A stretch of DNA of 64,000 nucleotides from Alistipes sp. (GCA_017436185.1 JAFSDP010000005.1:62001-126000); one strand, 5' to 3'. Positions 23,123-32,207 are shown, numbered from the stretch's first letter. Numbers and translations: made by a program. Notes: generated from the sequence alone by a model not told the origin.

Positions 23123-25195
23123 TTATCTTATGTTGTTGAACATACCGCCGGTCGAGCCCAATGCGCCACCCATACCGCCGCCGAAGCCGCCCATCATATT
23201 ATTCGACGAGCCCATCGAGTTGTGGTCGTGGCCGCCATTCTTGGCACGCTCCAACAACTCCTTCTCCCTTAACTTCTTCAGGCGTTGCAACTCACGCTCG
23301 TCCAACATCTCCTGCAACGACTGCATCGTCACGGGGGCAAAGAGTTGGTCCATATCAATCGTCAGCTCAATATCCCAATTGGCCTTCGTGGCAAAGAGGC
23401 TCTCGCCCTGGTCGTTGATGTAAAGCTCCGTGCGCTCGGGCTGGCGACGCTCGACGACGTTGCCCGTATCCCATTTGCCGTTGCTGTTCTTATCCTCGAC
23501 GACACGAATCTGCACCTCGCCCGGCTTGACGTAGTTGAACTGCGCCACCCCTTGTTTGATGCCCTCCTTCTGTTGCAGTTGGCGGTTATTGCCGTCCAAG
23601 AGCTGCACGATGTAGGAGGTCGAGGGGTTGGTCGAGCGCACCTCCACCAGCACCGTAGCATACTTCTCGGGGTCGTAGGGGGTGATGCGGCAGACGATGG
23701 TGTCGTTCTGCTCACGGGCCACATTCTTCAAAGCCCCCTCGGGGATGGTCAAGGTGTAGGTGCCTCCGTGTTTCCAATCGCTTCGGATGTGCCACAGACG
23801 CAACTTGGCCGTATCTCGCACGAAGTGTACCTTGCAATCTTCCGTCGTCTCGCCATCGTCGAGGGTGCGGGTCAAGCGAATGCGGGCCGAGTCGATTACG
23901 GTCAGCGGGTAATCGACCTCAAAGGAGAGGTGCTCCTCGGGGTTGATTTCGGCCTGGGCGGGGATGTTGTGTTTGAAGGGGTTTTCCTTTTCAGGCTCCT
24001 GCCACTCCTCACCGGCCGCCTCGGCACGTTTGCGCTCACGCTCCAGACGCTCCCGCTCACGCTCCTCCTCCTTGCTCTCGATCTTGCGCCACGAGAGTTT
24101 CAACTCCTCGGTGTGGGGTTGCAGCACGTTGGCCGTATCGTGGCGGAAGTAGGTGATGTGGCCCTTCAGCGTGTCGGGCAGCAACTCCTCCTCCACATCG
24201 AGCCAGAGCGAAAGGGTATCTCGGCCGATGGTCTCGTGCTCGATGATGATCTTGTTGCTCGGGATGCTATCGAATGCAATCTCCTCGATGCGGGGATGGG
24301 CTGCCGAGAAGAGCAGACGCACCTGACGCTGTTGGGGTCGCATACTCTCCTGCAACACCTGACGGCGGAAGGCCACGTCGGTGAACATACGGAAGTAGAG
24401 TTGCGGCTCGGCCGAGTAGTAGGCTCTCAGCGAGTCGAACCAAATGGCGAAGTCGGGCAACTCGGCGGGGTTATAGACCTCGTCCAAGAAGCCCACTTGA
24501 TCGCTTCCCGGCTCATACATCTGGTTGTCGTTCTTGTCCTGAATGGCGTAGATGCGGTAGGGGATGGGCTTCAGGTTCTGGGCGATAAAGATGCCGTTGT
24601 TCTCGGCACGGCCAATCACATCGGGCTTAAACTTGAAGATGGTCGAGTCGAGCTCACCCACCTGCTCAACCGAATCGACAGCAAAGCACCAGATGTAGCT
24701 CTTCGAGACCGAGTCGGCCTTGTAGCTGTCGGCCGTGTAGCCCGAGATGACCATCGAGTCGCACGTCTCGCCCGTTGAGAAGACGTAGCGCATCGAGTTC
24801 AGGGGGTTGCCCTCGTTGTTGTCGCGAATGGCCCCACCGAAGTTGAGCGAATAGGTCGTGTTTGGCTCCAACGTGTCACGCAGCTGGATGACGATGCCCT
24901 TGCCACGCTGGGTGATGAGGGGCTTCTTTTTCATCGCCGGCGAGGTGAAGAACTCCTTGTGCTGGTCCTTGATTTGGATAAACTCGTCAAACTCGATGTA
25001 GATGGGTTTGTGGCCCGTCAGGGGTCGGTTGGTCGAGAAGTTGTCGGGGTCGAGGGCCACGATGACCGGTGGCAGCGAGTCCTTCGGACCGCCCGTGGGG
25101 GTCATAATGCTGGCACAACGACTCAAAAAGGCTCCGCCAAAGAGCAGCAGGGTCGCTACACGCAACAGGGTGAGGTATGTTCGTAATTTTTTCAT
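23123..25195 (-). CDS. Ig-like (Big_5) domain lipoprotein
   Basis: 690 aa from ATG 25195 (MKKLRTYLTLLRVATLLLFG); the frame is open upstream but runs into the previous gene. A lipobox-like FLSRC is at about 24-28. The first domain (PPVIVALDPDNFSTNRP, YIEFDEFIQIKD, LEPNTTYSLNFG, NPLNSMRYVFSTG) is the bacterial Ig-like Big_5 domain typical of Bacteroidetes surface proteins. A Glu/Arg-rich helix (KEEERERERLERERKRAE) is near 420-440. The C-terminus is Gly/Met/Asn-rich (MGSSNNMMGGFGGGMGGALG). Surface or periplasmic role, not known in detail. Confidence 0.8.
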   Translation of the reverse strand: MKKLRTYLTLLRVATLLLFGGAFLSRCASIMTPTGGPKDSLPPVIVALDPDNFSTNRPLTGHKPIYIEFDEFIQIKDQHKEFFTSPAMKKKPLITQRGKGIVIQLRDTLEPNTTYSLNFGGAIRDNNEGNPLNSMRYVFSTGETCDSMVISGYTADSYKADSVSKSYIWCFAVDSVEQVGELDSTIFKFKPDVIGRAENNGIFIAQNLKPIPYRIYAIQDKNDNQMYEPGSDQVGFLDEVYNPAELPDFAIWFDSLRAYYSAEPQLYFRMFTDVAFRRQVLQESMRPQQRQVRLLFSAAHPRIEEIAFDSIPSNKIIIEHETIGRDTLSLWLDVEEELLPDTLKGHITYFRHDTANVLQPHTEELKLSWRKIESKEEERERERLERERKRAEAAGEEWQEPEKENPFKHNIPAQAEINPEEHLSFEVDYPLTVIDSARIRLTRTLDDGETTEDCKVHFVRDTAKLRLWHIRSDWKHGGTYTLTIPEGALKNVAREQNDTIVCRITPYDPEKYATVLVEVRSTNPSTSYIVQLLDGNNRQLQQKEGIKQGVAQFNYVKPGEVQIRVVEDKNSNGKWDTGNVVERRQPERTELYINDQGESLFATKANWDIELTIDMDQLFAPVTMQSLQEMLDERELQRLKKLREKELLERAKNGGHDHNSMGSSNNMMGGFGGGMGGALGSTGGMFNNIR

Positions 25196-25209
25196 TCTTT
25201 GTCGCTTAA

Positions 25210-26181
25210 CTATTCGGTTTTCCCGCTCTGGTCCGCATCCGCAGCAGGGGCATATTCGGGATTGACGATGTGCCAACCCTCCCGATCGCTCTGCCAAGCG
25301 GTGCTCCACAGCGGGAAGAGGAGCGAGTAGGTGGGACTTTCGCCCAACAAATCGACCTCTTGCTGGGTGTAGGCGTAACGCTCGTGGGTGCGATCGACAG
25401 CCACAATCATCAGCTGCGGCTCATCGACCACCATCCGATAGGTGGTCTCGATGTTGGTCTGGTAGCCGTTGAACTCGGGGGTGTCACGTGTGACGGCCGG
25501 ATCGAGTTTCGAGGTGAGCACACCACCTGCCGCATCGTCGTACGAGGCGATGCGCCACTCGGTCGAGTCGGCGGCAAAGGCATAGACCTTCACACTCGAA
25601 ATCGCCTCTCGGGGGCCACCCTCCTCGCTTTGGGCCGCCACATCGACATAGGTCTCCAACTCGTGGTTGGGGGCGTAGAAGGGGTTGTAGAAGCTCCACC
25701 CTTCGCGGTAGGCGGTCATCTCCTTCCAGGGCTTGAAGATGAGGGTGATGTAGAGCGAGGCCATTCCCTCGGCCGTCTCGATGTTGTTGTAGGCGTAGAG
25801 GCGGTTCTGCTCATTGACGACGAGGAGCATCATTTCGCGAGGGGGCAGATTGACCACCAGGCGGTTCTCCATCCCCACCACACCCTCCTCGGGGGTGTAG
25901 GCCTCCGACGAAGCAAAGGGGGTCGAGAGCTTCTCGCCCGTGAGTTTCGAGGTGAGCACGCCATCCAGCGCATCCTCCCACGAGGCAACGCCCCACTCGG
26001 TGGTGTCGGCCTCGAAGGCGTAGGCACGCACCGCCGCAAGCGGCTCGTTCAGGCCGCCCGAGGTGTTCTGTACCAGCGGTTTGAGGACCACCGATGTCTG
26101 GTCGGGGACACTCTCAAAGCAGGCGGTCAGCAACATCGCTGCCACCGTAAGGGTAAGGTATTGTATTCTTCTCGAAAACAT
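25210..26181 (-). CDS. Lipoprotein with two internal repeats
   Basis: 323 aa. The lipobox is LTVAAMLLTAC (Cys21). The mature protein has two homologous halves: AAVRAYAFEADTTEWGVASW...GVLTSKL near 50-82 and SSVKVYAFAADSTEWRIASY...GVLTSKL near 198-230, each followed by an N-E/V-E-P-x-M-x-x-V-x-x stretch, a YAY strand and a W-x-x-x-REGW end. This is a clear tandem duplication of a roughly 145-residue domain. I do not recognise the family. It is translated two bases after folK. Confidence 0.7.
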   Translation of the reverse strand: MFSRRIQYLTLTVAAMLLTACFESVPDQTSVVLKPLVQNTSGGLNEPLAAVRAYAFEADTTEWGVASWEDALDGVLTSKLTGEKLSTPFASSEAYTPEEGVVGMENRLVVNLPPREMMLLVVNEQNRLYAYNNIETAEGMASLYITLIFKPWKEMTAYREGWSFYNPFYAPNHELETYVDVAAQSEEGGPREAISSVKVYAFAADSTEWRIASYDDAAGGVLTSKLDPAVTRDTPEFNGYQTNIETTYRMVVDEPQLMIVAVDRTHERYAYTQQEVDLLGESPTYSLLFPLWSTAWQSDREGWHIVNPEYAPAADADQSGKTE

Positions 26182-26183
26182 CG

Positions 26184-26693
26184 TTACTCGGCTTCAACCA
26201 CCTCGGTGGTGCGTACACGGTCCAACATTTCGCCTACGCTCTGACCCGTCACGGGGTGGACAAAGCGGCGCATAATCTCCGACAGGGGGGTGAGGGCAAA
26301 CTCACGCTCGGCAAGGTGCGGGTGGGGGATGGTCAGGCGTTCGGTCGAGATGACTTGGTTGCCGTAGAAGATGATGTCGATATCGATGGGGCGGGCAGCA
26401 TAGTCAGCCCCCGTGGCGGCCTTCTCGACCTGCTCGGCTGCACGGTTGCGGCCCAATTCATCCTCGATCTGCTGAATCAAATCCAACACCTCTTCGGGGG
26501 TGTGGTCGGTAGAGATCTCCATGGCCTGATTGGTGAAGGGCTCGCTGTCGGTGAAGCCCCACGCCGGCGAGAGGTAGCGGTGCGAACAACGCATCACGGC
26601 TCCTACTCGCTCGTTGATCAGTTGCTGGGCACGTTGCAGGGTACGCTTCATATCCCCGCGGTTGCCGCCCAAAAGTAATGCTACTCGTGCCAT
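26184..26693 (-). CDS. folK: 2-Amino-4-hydroxy-6-hydroxymethyldihydropteridine diphosphokinase
   Basis: 169 aa. LLLGGNRGDMKRTLQRA at the start (G-x-N-x-G-D), NQAMEISTDHTPEEVLDLIQQIEDELGR, then RPIDIDIIFYG (the RPIDLDIL motif) and IPHPHLAEREFALTPLSEI are the HPPK signature. The enzyme moves pyrophosphate from ATP to the pterin in folate synthesis. It lies between holB and the duplicated lipoprotein. Confidence 0.94.
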   Translation of the reverse strand: MARVALLLGGNRGDMKRTLQRAQQLINERVGAVMRCSHRYLSPAWGFTDSEPFTNQAMEISTDHTPEEVLDLIQQIEDELGRNRAAEQVEKAATGADYAARPIDIDIIFYGNQVISTERLTIPHPHLAEREFALTPLSEIMRRFVHPVTGQSVGEMLDRVRTTEVVEAE

Positions 26694-26714
26694 AATTGGT
26701 GCGATTAAGGTTGG

Positions 26715-27860
26715 TTACAAATGTTTTATCATCTTGCTCACGGCCAACGCAAAGTGGGTAAAGACAATGGTCGGATTGCCGTTTTGCGAGATTTGGGTCT
26801 GAGCGGTCTCAATCTCGCTCAGGATGGGTTCAATGTTTTCGGGCCCTACGAAGGGGGCAAATTTGCGGCAGAAGGCGAGCTCCTCGCCCCACAGGTAGGA
26901 GATCTCGTCAAGGCCGGCGTGGAGCATAAAACTTTCACGCAACAGGCGTGCCGCATCACGGAGCATCGCCCGCTGGTTCTCTCGCGAGAGTTGGGCCACA
27001 TCCTCGGCCCAGCCGATCAGTTCGAGGTGTTTGTCGTTGTAGCTGAGGCGCATCAGACGGCAGAACAACTCGAAGTTCTCTTGACGCTGCTGGTCGCTCT
27101 CGCCGGCCAAGAGGTGGCGCAGCTCAATCAAATCGCCACTCGACAGGCGGGCCATATTGTGGGCCTTCAAGGGGTCGAGCACCCCTTCCGAGGCGGCAAT
27201 CTGCTCCAGGGTAGCCGCATCGATACGCCCCACATTGACCTCCTGCGTGCGGGAGATGATGGTCGAAAGCAGGCGGTTGGGCTGCTCGCTGACCAAGATG
27301 AAGAGGGTCTTCTCCCAGGGCTCCTCCAAAATTTTGAGAATCTTGTTGGCCGCCTCCTCGTTCATCGCCTCGGGCAGCCAGATGAGCATCGTCTTGTAGT
27401 CGGCTTCGAAGCTCTTGAACGAGAGTTTGCGGATGATCTCGTCGGCCTCCTTGGCCGAAATCATCCCCTTGAGGGTCTTGCCCAAATCGAGTCGGTCGTA
27501 CCACTCGGCGGGCGAGAAGTAGCCGCTACGCTCGGCAAATAGTTCACGGAAGAGGGGCAAAAACTCATCCGAAAGCATCGCCTCGCCCGACTTCTTACCC
27601 TGCTTATTGACCGGGAAGACCAGATGCAGGTCGGGGTGGGCCAGCTGGGCAATCTGTTGGCAGTTGGGGCATACGCCACACGAATCCTCGGCGGTGCGAT
27701 GGGGACAGCAGAGGTACTGCACATAGGCTACGGCCAACGCCAAAGCCCCCTGTCCGGCCGTGCCGGTGAAGAGTTGTGCGTGGCTGATGCGGCCGCTCGT
27801 AACCGAGCGACGCAGGTGGGCCTTGAGCTCCTCTTGTCCGATGATATCCTTGAACTGCAT
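26715..27860 (-). CDS. holB: DNA polymerase III delta' subunit
   Basis: 381 aa. FKDIIGQEELKAHLRRSVTSGRISHAQLFTG is the usual start. The Walker A position reads TGTAGQGALA with no GKT/GKS, as expected for the ATP-inert delta' subunit. A zinc module with four Cys follows (CCPHRTAEDSCGVCPNC). TMLIWLPEAMNEEAANKILKILEEP and LLSTIISRTQEV are the sensor blocks. It is part of the clamp loader. It starts nine bases after the flippase gene. Confidence 0.92.
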   Translation of the reverse strand: MQFKDIIGQEELKAHLRRSVTSGRISHAQLFTGTAGQGALALAVAYVQYLCCPHRTAEDSCGVCPNCQQIAQLAHPDLHLVFPVNKQGKKSGEAMLSDEFLPLFRELFAERSGYFSPAEWYDRLDLGKTLKGMISAKEADEIIRKLSFKSFEADYKTMLIWLPEAMNEEAANKILKILEEPWEKTLFILVSEQPNRLLSTIISRTQEVNVGRIDAATLEQIAASEGVLDPLKAHNMARLSSGDLIELRHLLAGESDQQRQENFELFCRLMRLSYNDKHLELIGWAEDVAQLSRENQRAMLRDAARLLRESFMLHAGLDEISYLWGEELAFCRKFAPFVGPENIEPILSEIETAQTQISQNGNPTIVFTHFALAVSKMIKHL

Positions 27861-27869
27861 CTTGTTTCG

Positions 27870-29333
27870 TTATCGTTTGATGATGGAGAGTGCCATCGCT
27901 TTTACATCAATTTTTTCACGCCATACAAGGTACCCCACATAGAGCACCAAGGCCACCGTTCCGGCCACATAGCCCCCCACCGTGCCGACATAGGCGGTGA
28001 TGCGTTCGGCGGCAAAGAAGAGCAGGAGGGCCACCCCCGCAAACTCGACCATCCGACCCCAGGCGTAGGGGGTGGGGTAGAAGCGGCGGTTCAGGTAGAT
28101 GCTTACGGCCACCATCGCCCCTTCGCTGAAGAGGCGTACCCAAGCTGCGGCGGCATAGCCGTAGTGGGGCAGCAGCAGGCAGTTGGCCGTGACCGTCACC
28201 ACGAGTCCCGTGCCGGTGATGAGCAGCGCCATCGAAGTGCGCTCCTCCCGCTTGTACCAGAACGAGAGGTTGAGCCACACACCCGCTAGGATGTTGCCTC
28301 CGAGCACCACCGGCAGCAGATAGACCCCCTCACGGAACTCCCGACCCAGAATCAGGGCGAAGAGGTCACGGAAGAGGGCGATGCCCAGAAAGATAAGCAT
28401 CGAGGCCATCACGTAGTATTTCAGCGCAGCGGCATTTTGCAGCTTGAACTCCTCTTTCTTGAAGCCCGAGAGGAAGTAGGGCTCGGCCGCCAGACGGTAC
28501 ATCTGGTAGAAGAGCATCATCACCACGCCGAGTTTGGTCAGGGCGCCATACAAACCCAGGTCGGCCATCGCCCCTTCGGGGACCAGGTACTTGATGAGCT
28601 GGCGATCGATGAACTCGTTGGCCGTGCCGGCCAGTCCGCCAATCAGGAGCGGTAGCGAGTAGATCAGAATGCGACTAAGCAGTGCTCGGTCGATACTGAG
28701 CGACTTGCCCGAGAGTTGAGGCAGCAGCGCAAACCAGGTGATAAGACTCGCCGCAAGGTTGGCCACAAAGACCCAACCCACCCCGAAATCGGTGGCAAAC
28801 AACCCCGCCATACCGAAGGCGAAGGCCAAGACCACATTGACCACCACACTCAAGAGTTTCAGCCCTACGAAGCACATCGAGCGACGCTCCTCGCGAAGGC
28901 GTGCAAAGGGGATGGCGGTGGCGACATCCAACAGGATGATGAGCGATACCAGGGTCAGGTAGATGGGGTGGGCGGCATAGGCCTCGCCCATCGCTGCGGC
29001 CAGCGGAGTGCGCCAAACGGCGACCGCCGCAACAAACAACACGGCGGCCCAGGTGGTCACGCCCCACGTGGTGGCAAAGAGGCGTTGTTTGCTTCGTTTT
29101 ACATCGCCGCCCGCCTCCTCGGCCTTGGTGGCAAAGCGGAAATAACCCGACTCCAAGCCCATCGTTAAGAGCGTCAGTGCCAACGGAATAAGGGCATAGA
29201 CATCCGTCACGATGCCGTAGGTCTCCTGACCAAAGACACGTGTGTAGTAAGGGGTGAGCAGGTAGCTCAGAAACCTTACCAGGATGGTGCTGATGCCGTA
29301 GATGGCGGTCTGTTGTGCTAACTTACGAAGCAT
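27870..29333 (-). CDS. Polysaccharide flippase (MATE/MOP superfamily)
   Basis: 487 aa with about 14 membrane helices. The start LAQQTAIYGISTILVRFLSYLLTPYYTRVFG is the hallmark of Bacteroidetes oligosaccharide flippases of the polysaccharide-biosynthesis type. It probably turns lipid-linked sugars across the inner membrane. It is the first gene of the operon that runs to 19620. Its promoter overlaps a perfect palindrome, suggesting control by a dimeric repressor. Confidence 0.88.
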   Translation of the reverse strand: MLRKLAQQTAIYGISTILVRFLSYLLTPYYTRVFGQETYGIVTDVYALIPLALTLLTMGLESGYFRFATKAEEAGGDVKRSKQRLFATTWGVTTWAAVLFVAAVAVWRTPLAAAMGEAYAAHPIYLTLVSLIILLDVATAIPFARLREERRSMCFVGLKLLSVVVNVVLAFAFGMAGLFATDFGVGWVFVANLAASLITWFALLPQLSGKSLSIDRALLSRILIYSLPLLIGGLAGTANEFIDRQLIKYLVPEGAMADLGLYGALTKLGVVMMLFYQMYRLAAEPYFLSGFKKEEFKLQNAAALKYYVMASMLIFLGIALFRDLFALILGREFREGVYLLPVVLGGNILAGVWLNLSFWYKREERTSMALLITGTGLVVTVTANCLLLPHYGYAAAAWVRLFSEGAMVAVSIYLNRRFYPTPYAWGRMVEFAGVALLLFFAAERITAYVGTVGGYVAGTVALVLYVGYLVWREKIDVKAMALSIIKR

Positions 29334-29344
29334 AAATTCGGGGT

Positions 29345-29374
29345 CATACTATACCAGTATAGTATGCAAAGATA
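29345..29374 (-). promoter_or_regulatory. Flippase operon promoter with palindromic operator
   Basis: Minus strand TATCTTTG (29367-29374) is a perfect -7 box. It is followed directly by a 22-bp palindrome (29345-29366) with ten-base arms CATACTATAC and GTATAGTATG and two bases between. The start site lies inside the palindrome. Confidence 0.8.
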
Positions 29375-29518
29375 ACGAAATTTAGCTATCCCGAGGTATG
29401 AAAAGGCAAAAAAACAAACATTCGTCAAATTTTGAAGCGTTTGTTCCCCCTTTTTACCCGCATTTTTGTTGCTTGATTTCGTTCTTGTTTTGAAAAAATC
29501 TTTGTTCCGAAAAGGCCA

Positions 29519-29557
29519 AAAAAACAGGGCGAGAAATCCTCTTTCTCGCCCTGTTTT
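29519..29557. terminator. Terminator of corA
   Basis: AAAACAGGGCGAGAAA and TTTCTCGCCCTGTTTT form a perfect 16-pair stem with A- and T-runs on the outside. Sequence 29,375-29,518 between it and the flippase promoter is AT-rich with no gene. Confidence 0.9.
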
Positions 29558-29579
29558 AATGCGCCAAAAGAGGCTGCGA

Positions 29580-30560
29580 TTACAGCCACTTTTTGTACTT
29601 AAAGTACCAAATCGTCATTCCCGAGAAGAGTATCATCAGGCCGATGGCGAAGAGGTAGCCGACGGGAAGCGTCAGGCCGCCCAACTGCAGTTGCCACTCC
29701 AACTCGGGCATCACCTTGAAGTTCATACCATAGATTGATGCGATGAGCGTGGCGGGCAGGAAAATCACGGCGGCCACCGAGAAGATCTTGACAATCTCGT
29801 TCTGCTCGATGTTGATCAGACCCAACGCTGCATCCTGAATATAGTCCAGACGCTGGAAGCTGAAATCGGCGTGGTTGATGAGCGAATTGACGTCCTTAAT
29901 CATCAACTGCAGACGGGGGTAGATGTCGTTCGGGAAGCGCTCCGAGCGCAAGATACCCGACAAGACACGCTGACGGTCGAAGATGTTCTCACGAAGCGAC
30001 ATCGTGCTCTCCTGCAAGGCGCTGATGCGGTGCAGAATCTCCTTGTCGATCGAGTCTTCCGAGGTGATATCCTTGGCCAGCGCTCCGACCTGCTTGGCCA
30101 CCAACTCCACCAAGTCGGCATCGTAGTCGATGCGGACCTCCAACAGGGAGATGAAGATGTGGTAGCCGGTCGAGTAGCTGCGGTAGTTCATCTGCAGACG
30201 CTTCTCGGTCTCGCGGAAGGTGCGGGACTCGGCGTGACGCACCGATACCAGCACACCCTCGTTGGAGATGATGAACGACACCGGCTCGACCAGGAACGAC
30301 TCGCCCGTGGGGATGAAGAAGTTGGCATTCGAGATGATGGCATTCTCATTCTCGGAGTACTTCGAGGTGGACTCAATCTCCTCGACCTGTTGGCGCGACT
30401 GGAGGTTGATTTCGATAAAGTTCTCCACGGCACGCTGCTCCTTGATGGTCGGATCCATCATATCAATCCACAGAATATCGTCATAGCCCAGCTCGTCAAA
30501 AAGCTTGGTGTCGGCGTTGCGGATGATTTTGTTGTATTGCTTGAGGTAGATGGTAATCAT
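29580..30560 (-). CDS. corA: CorA family Mg2+/Co2+ transporter
   Basis: 326 aa. A long soluble N-terminal domain with helices rich in Glu and Leu precedes two membrane helices at the C-terminus; the selectivity motif YGMNF ends the first (FLPATLIASIYGMNF) and the second is GYLFAIGLMILFSGMTIWYF, followed by a basic tail KYKKW. It is a pentameric channel for divalent cations. It stands alone between its terminator and the region before the phage-derived operon. Confidence 0.94.
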   Translation of the reverse strand: MITIYLKQYNKIIRNADTKLFDELGYDDILWIDMMDPTIKEQRAVENFIEINLQSRQQVEEIESTSKYSENENAIISNANFFIPTGESFLVEPVSFIISNEGVLVSVRHAESRTFRETEKRLQMNYRSYSTGYHIFISLLEVRIDYDADLVELVAKQVGALAKDITSEDSIDKEILHRISALQESTMSLRENIFDRQRVLSGILRSERFPNDIYPRLQLMIKDVNSLINHADFSFQRLDYIQDAALGLINIEQNEIVKIFSVAAVIFLPATLIASIYGMNFKVMPELEWQLQLGGLTLPVGYLFAIGLMILFSGMTIWYFKYKKWL

Positions 30561-30645
30561 TGGCTGAAAGGTTCGCTAAACGTTTGAGGTTTATTGACTT
30601 ATTTCACCGTTGGAGGCGAACCCTGTACGGGTTCGGCTAACCCCT

Positions 30646-30918
30646 TCAGCCGGGATTGGGAACAGGGGCCGTCTTGACACCTGCATCCCACAATTTTTGT
30701 GCAAAACGAATCCGTCGGCAACCACAAACAGCATCCCGAGCCACCGAAAGGCGGCCGAGCGAGGGGGGTGTCATACGGGGTTTGAAGAGGGACGTGACCG
30801 TCTGCGCCAAGAGTCGGGCGACTCCAAGCGTGCTACCATAGAGGCTGTGCATCGCTCCGAAAAGCGATGGGGCAACTATACGGGTAACAATGGCCATCAT
30901 CCATAAAAATTCGAACAA
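30646..30918 (-). CDS. Doubtful small ORF between corA and the phage-derived operon
   Basis: 90 codons, starting MFEFLWMMAIVTRIVAPSLF. The first 20 residues could be a membrane helix; the rest is Arg/Cys-rich and not recognised. It is divergent from the phage-derived operon, where a regulator would be expected, but no DNA-binding motif is visible. The stretch 30,588-31,016 also has a small hairpin at 30617-30635 (CGAACCC/GGGTTCG). Listed as possible only. Confidence 0.25.
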   Translation of the reverse strand: MFEFLWMMAIVTRIVAPSLFGAMHSLYGSTLGVARLLAQTVTSLFKPRMTPPSLGRLSVARDAVCGCRRIRFAQKLWDAGVKTAPVPNPG

Positions 30919-30992
30919 TCTGGTTTGTAGGGCAAAAGTAAGAAAAAATCGTTAAATTATTCTACAAAATGTAGAAAAAGTGCAAAAAAGAC

Positions 30993-31024
30993 TTGACAAG
31001 GGGGTATCGAGGGTTGTATATTTG
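30993..31024 (+). promoter_or_regulatory. Strong promoter of the phage-derived operon
   Basis: TTGAC at 30993-30997, then TATATTTG at 31017-31024, 21 bases after TTG. It is the best promoter in the window. Transcription would start near 31,031, leaving a leader of about 215 bases before the first gene. Confidence 0.8.
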
Positions 31025-31063
31025 CACTGTCAATCGACAACAACACAGGTCGCACGCCTATCT

Positions 31064-31142
31064 TTTCAACAATCCTTAAGCGACCAACAATCAAGCGATT
31101 AAAGGGTAGTTATAAACACCTATCAACAACTTTCAACAGTTG
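31064..31142. other. Cluster of TTTTCAACA/TTATAAACA-like boxes with inverted repeat
   Basis: In the operon leader: TTTTCAACA near 31064, TTATAAACA near 31109, CTATCAACA near 31119, and AACAACT-TTCAAC-AGTTGTT at about 31123-31142. They resemble weak DnaA-type boxes or a regulator site. None is an exact DnaA consensus. Confidence 0.3.
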
Positions 31143-31247
31143 TTTAACATCTTTTGCACATTCTGTGCGGCCGTCGGTCGGGCATCTCCGTTTAATGCAC
31201 ATCTTGTCGCCCTCCGCCCGCCTGTTACCCTTAAAACCTCTTTTTCT

Positions 31248-32207
31248 ATGTATTTCTCCCATCTACCCGAGGCACTCTCGCCTCTCTTCGGTCGGATCGA
31301 TTGCACGCTGACCGACATCACCGCCCCGGAGGTGACCCTACGCATCCTTGATGGCGAGGGCGCCCTGCTCGGCACGAAACACTTTGTGGGCCAAAGCGAG
31401 GTCTCGTTCGACATCGCCCCCTACCTCCGTTCGACCCTCCGTTGCAACCTCACCCCATCCACCACCTCGCTCGTACCCTCGGAGCGTGTGGTCGGCTGCT
31501 CGTTGGAGGCGGTGACCGAGGCCGAAACCATCCTCTCGGAGCGACTGAGCTTCATCCCGGCTTCGGTAGTTGCGACCGACCGCCTCGTGACAACCCTCCC
31601 CACCGAACGCACCCTCGACCCCCTAGGGGTGGACCACCTCACCATCCGAGCCGATGCCCCCTTCAACATTCAGGTGGCGGGCTACGTTCGAGGCGAGGAG
31701 GTCATCACGCAACGCTTCTCGATTACCGAGGCGGGGTTGTATGACCTGACAATCAACGCCGCTGACTTTGATCGTGTCGATGAGCTGGCCCTGCTCTTTG
31801 GCGGACGTATGGTGGCCGATTATGTGGTGCGTGAACGGTCGCCCCGAGCCGTGACGTTGGCCTGGCTCAGCTCGGTGGGCAGCATCGAACACTACACCTT
31901 TCCCCGTCGTGTCTCGCTCGATAGTGAGGTGCAACGCATCGAAGGCTATGGCAGCGAGGGGTACCGGTCGGCTTGCATCGCCCTGCAGGAGAGCCTTACG
32001 CTCGACACCGCCCCCGAGCCGAAGGAGGTCATTGCGGCCTTGAGCGAGCTGCTCTTTTCGCCCTGCGTTTGGCAACTGACGGATGAGGGGTATCAGCCCC
32101 GACGGGTGGTGACGAAGCGACTGTCGTATGGTGATTGCGGATCGTTGGCTACGCTGCGTGTGACGGTGGCCGCCAACAAAATGGAGGAGCGCTTATGGAG
32201 CTGTTAA
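31248..32207 (+). CDS. Phage tail-tip-like protein, 319 residues
   Basis: Start at ATG 31248 (MYFSHLPEALSPLFGRIDCT); an in-frame GTG/TTG region upstream is leader. No signal peptide, beta-rich throughout. The middle (VTLAWLSSVGSIEHYTFPRRVSLDSEVQRIEGYGSEG) resembles a W-L-x-x-x-G-x-x-x-Y-x-F element that I associate with proteins encoded beside the tail genes of Bacteroidetes siphophages. It is the first gene of the operon and overlaps the next by 13 bases. Assignment rests on this motif and on the operon context. Confidence 0.55.
   Translation: MYFSHLPEALSPLFGRIDCTLTDITAPEVTLRILDGEGALLGTKHFVGQSEVSFDIAPYLRSTLRCNLTPSTTSLVPSERVVGCSLEAVTEAETILSERLSFIPASVVATDRLVTTLPTERTLDPLGVDHLTIRADAPFNIQVAGYVRGEEVITQRFSITEAGLYDLTINAADFDRVDELALLFGGRMVADYVVRERSPRAVTLAWLSSVGSIEHYTFPRRVSLDSEVQRIEGYGSEGYRSACIALQESLTLDTAPEPKEVIAALSELLFSPCVWQLTDEGYQPRRVVTKRLSYGDCGSLATLRVTVAANKMEERLWSC

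Noticed and set aside
23285..24778. 497-codon plus-strand frame opposite the Big_5 lipoprotein
   Set aside because: Product is Leu/Gly/His-rich without motifs; the minus strand has lipobox and domain signatures.
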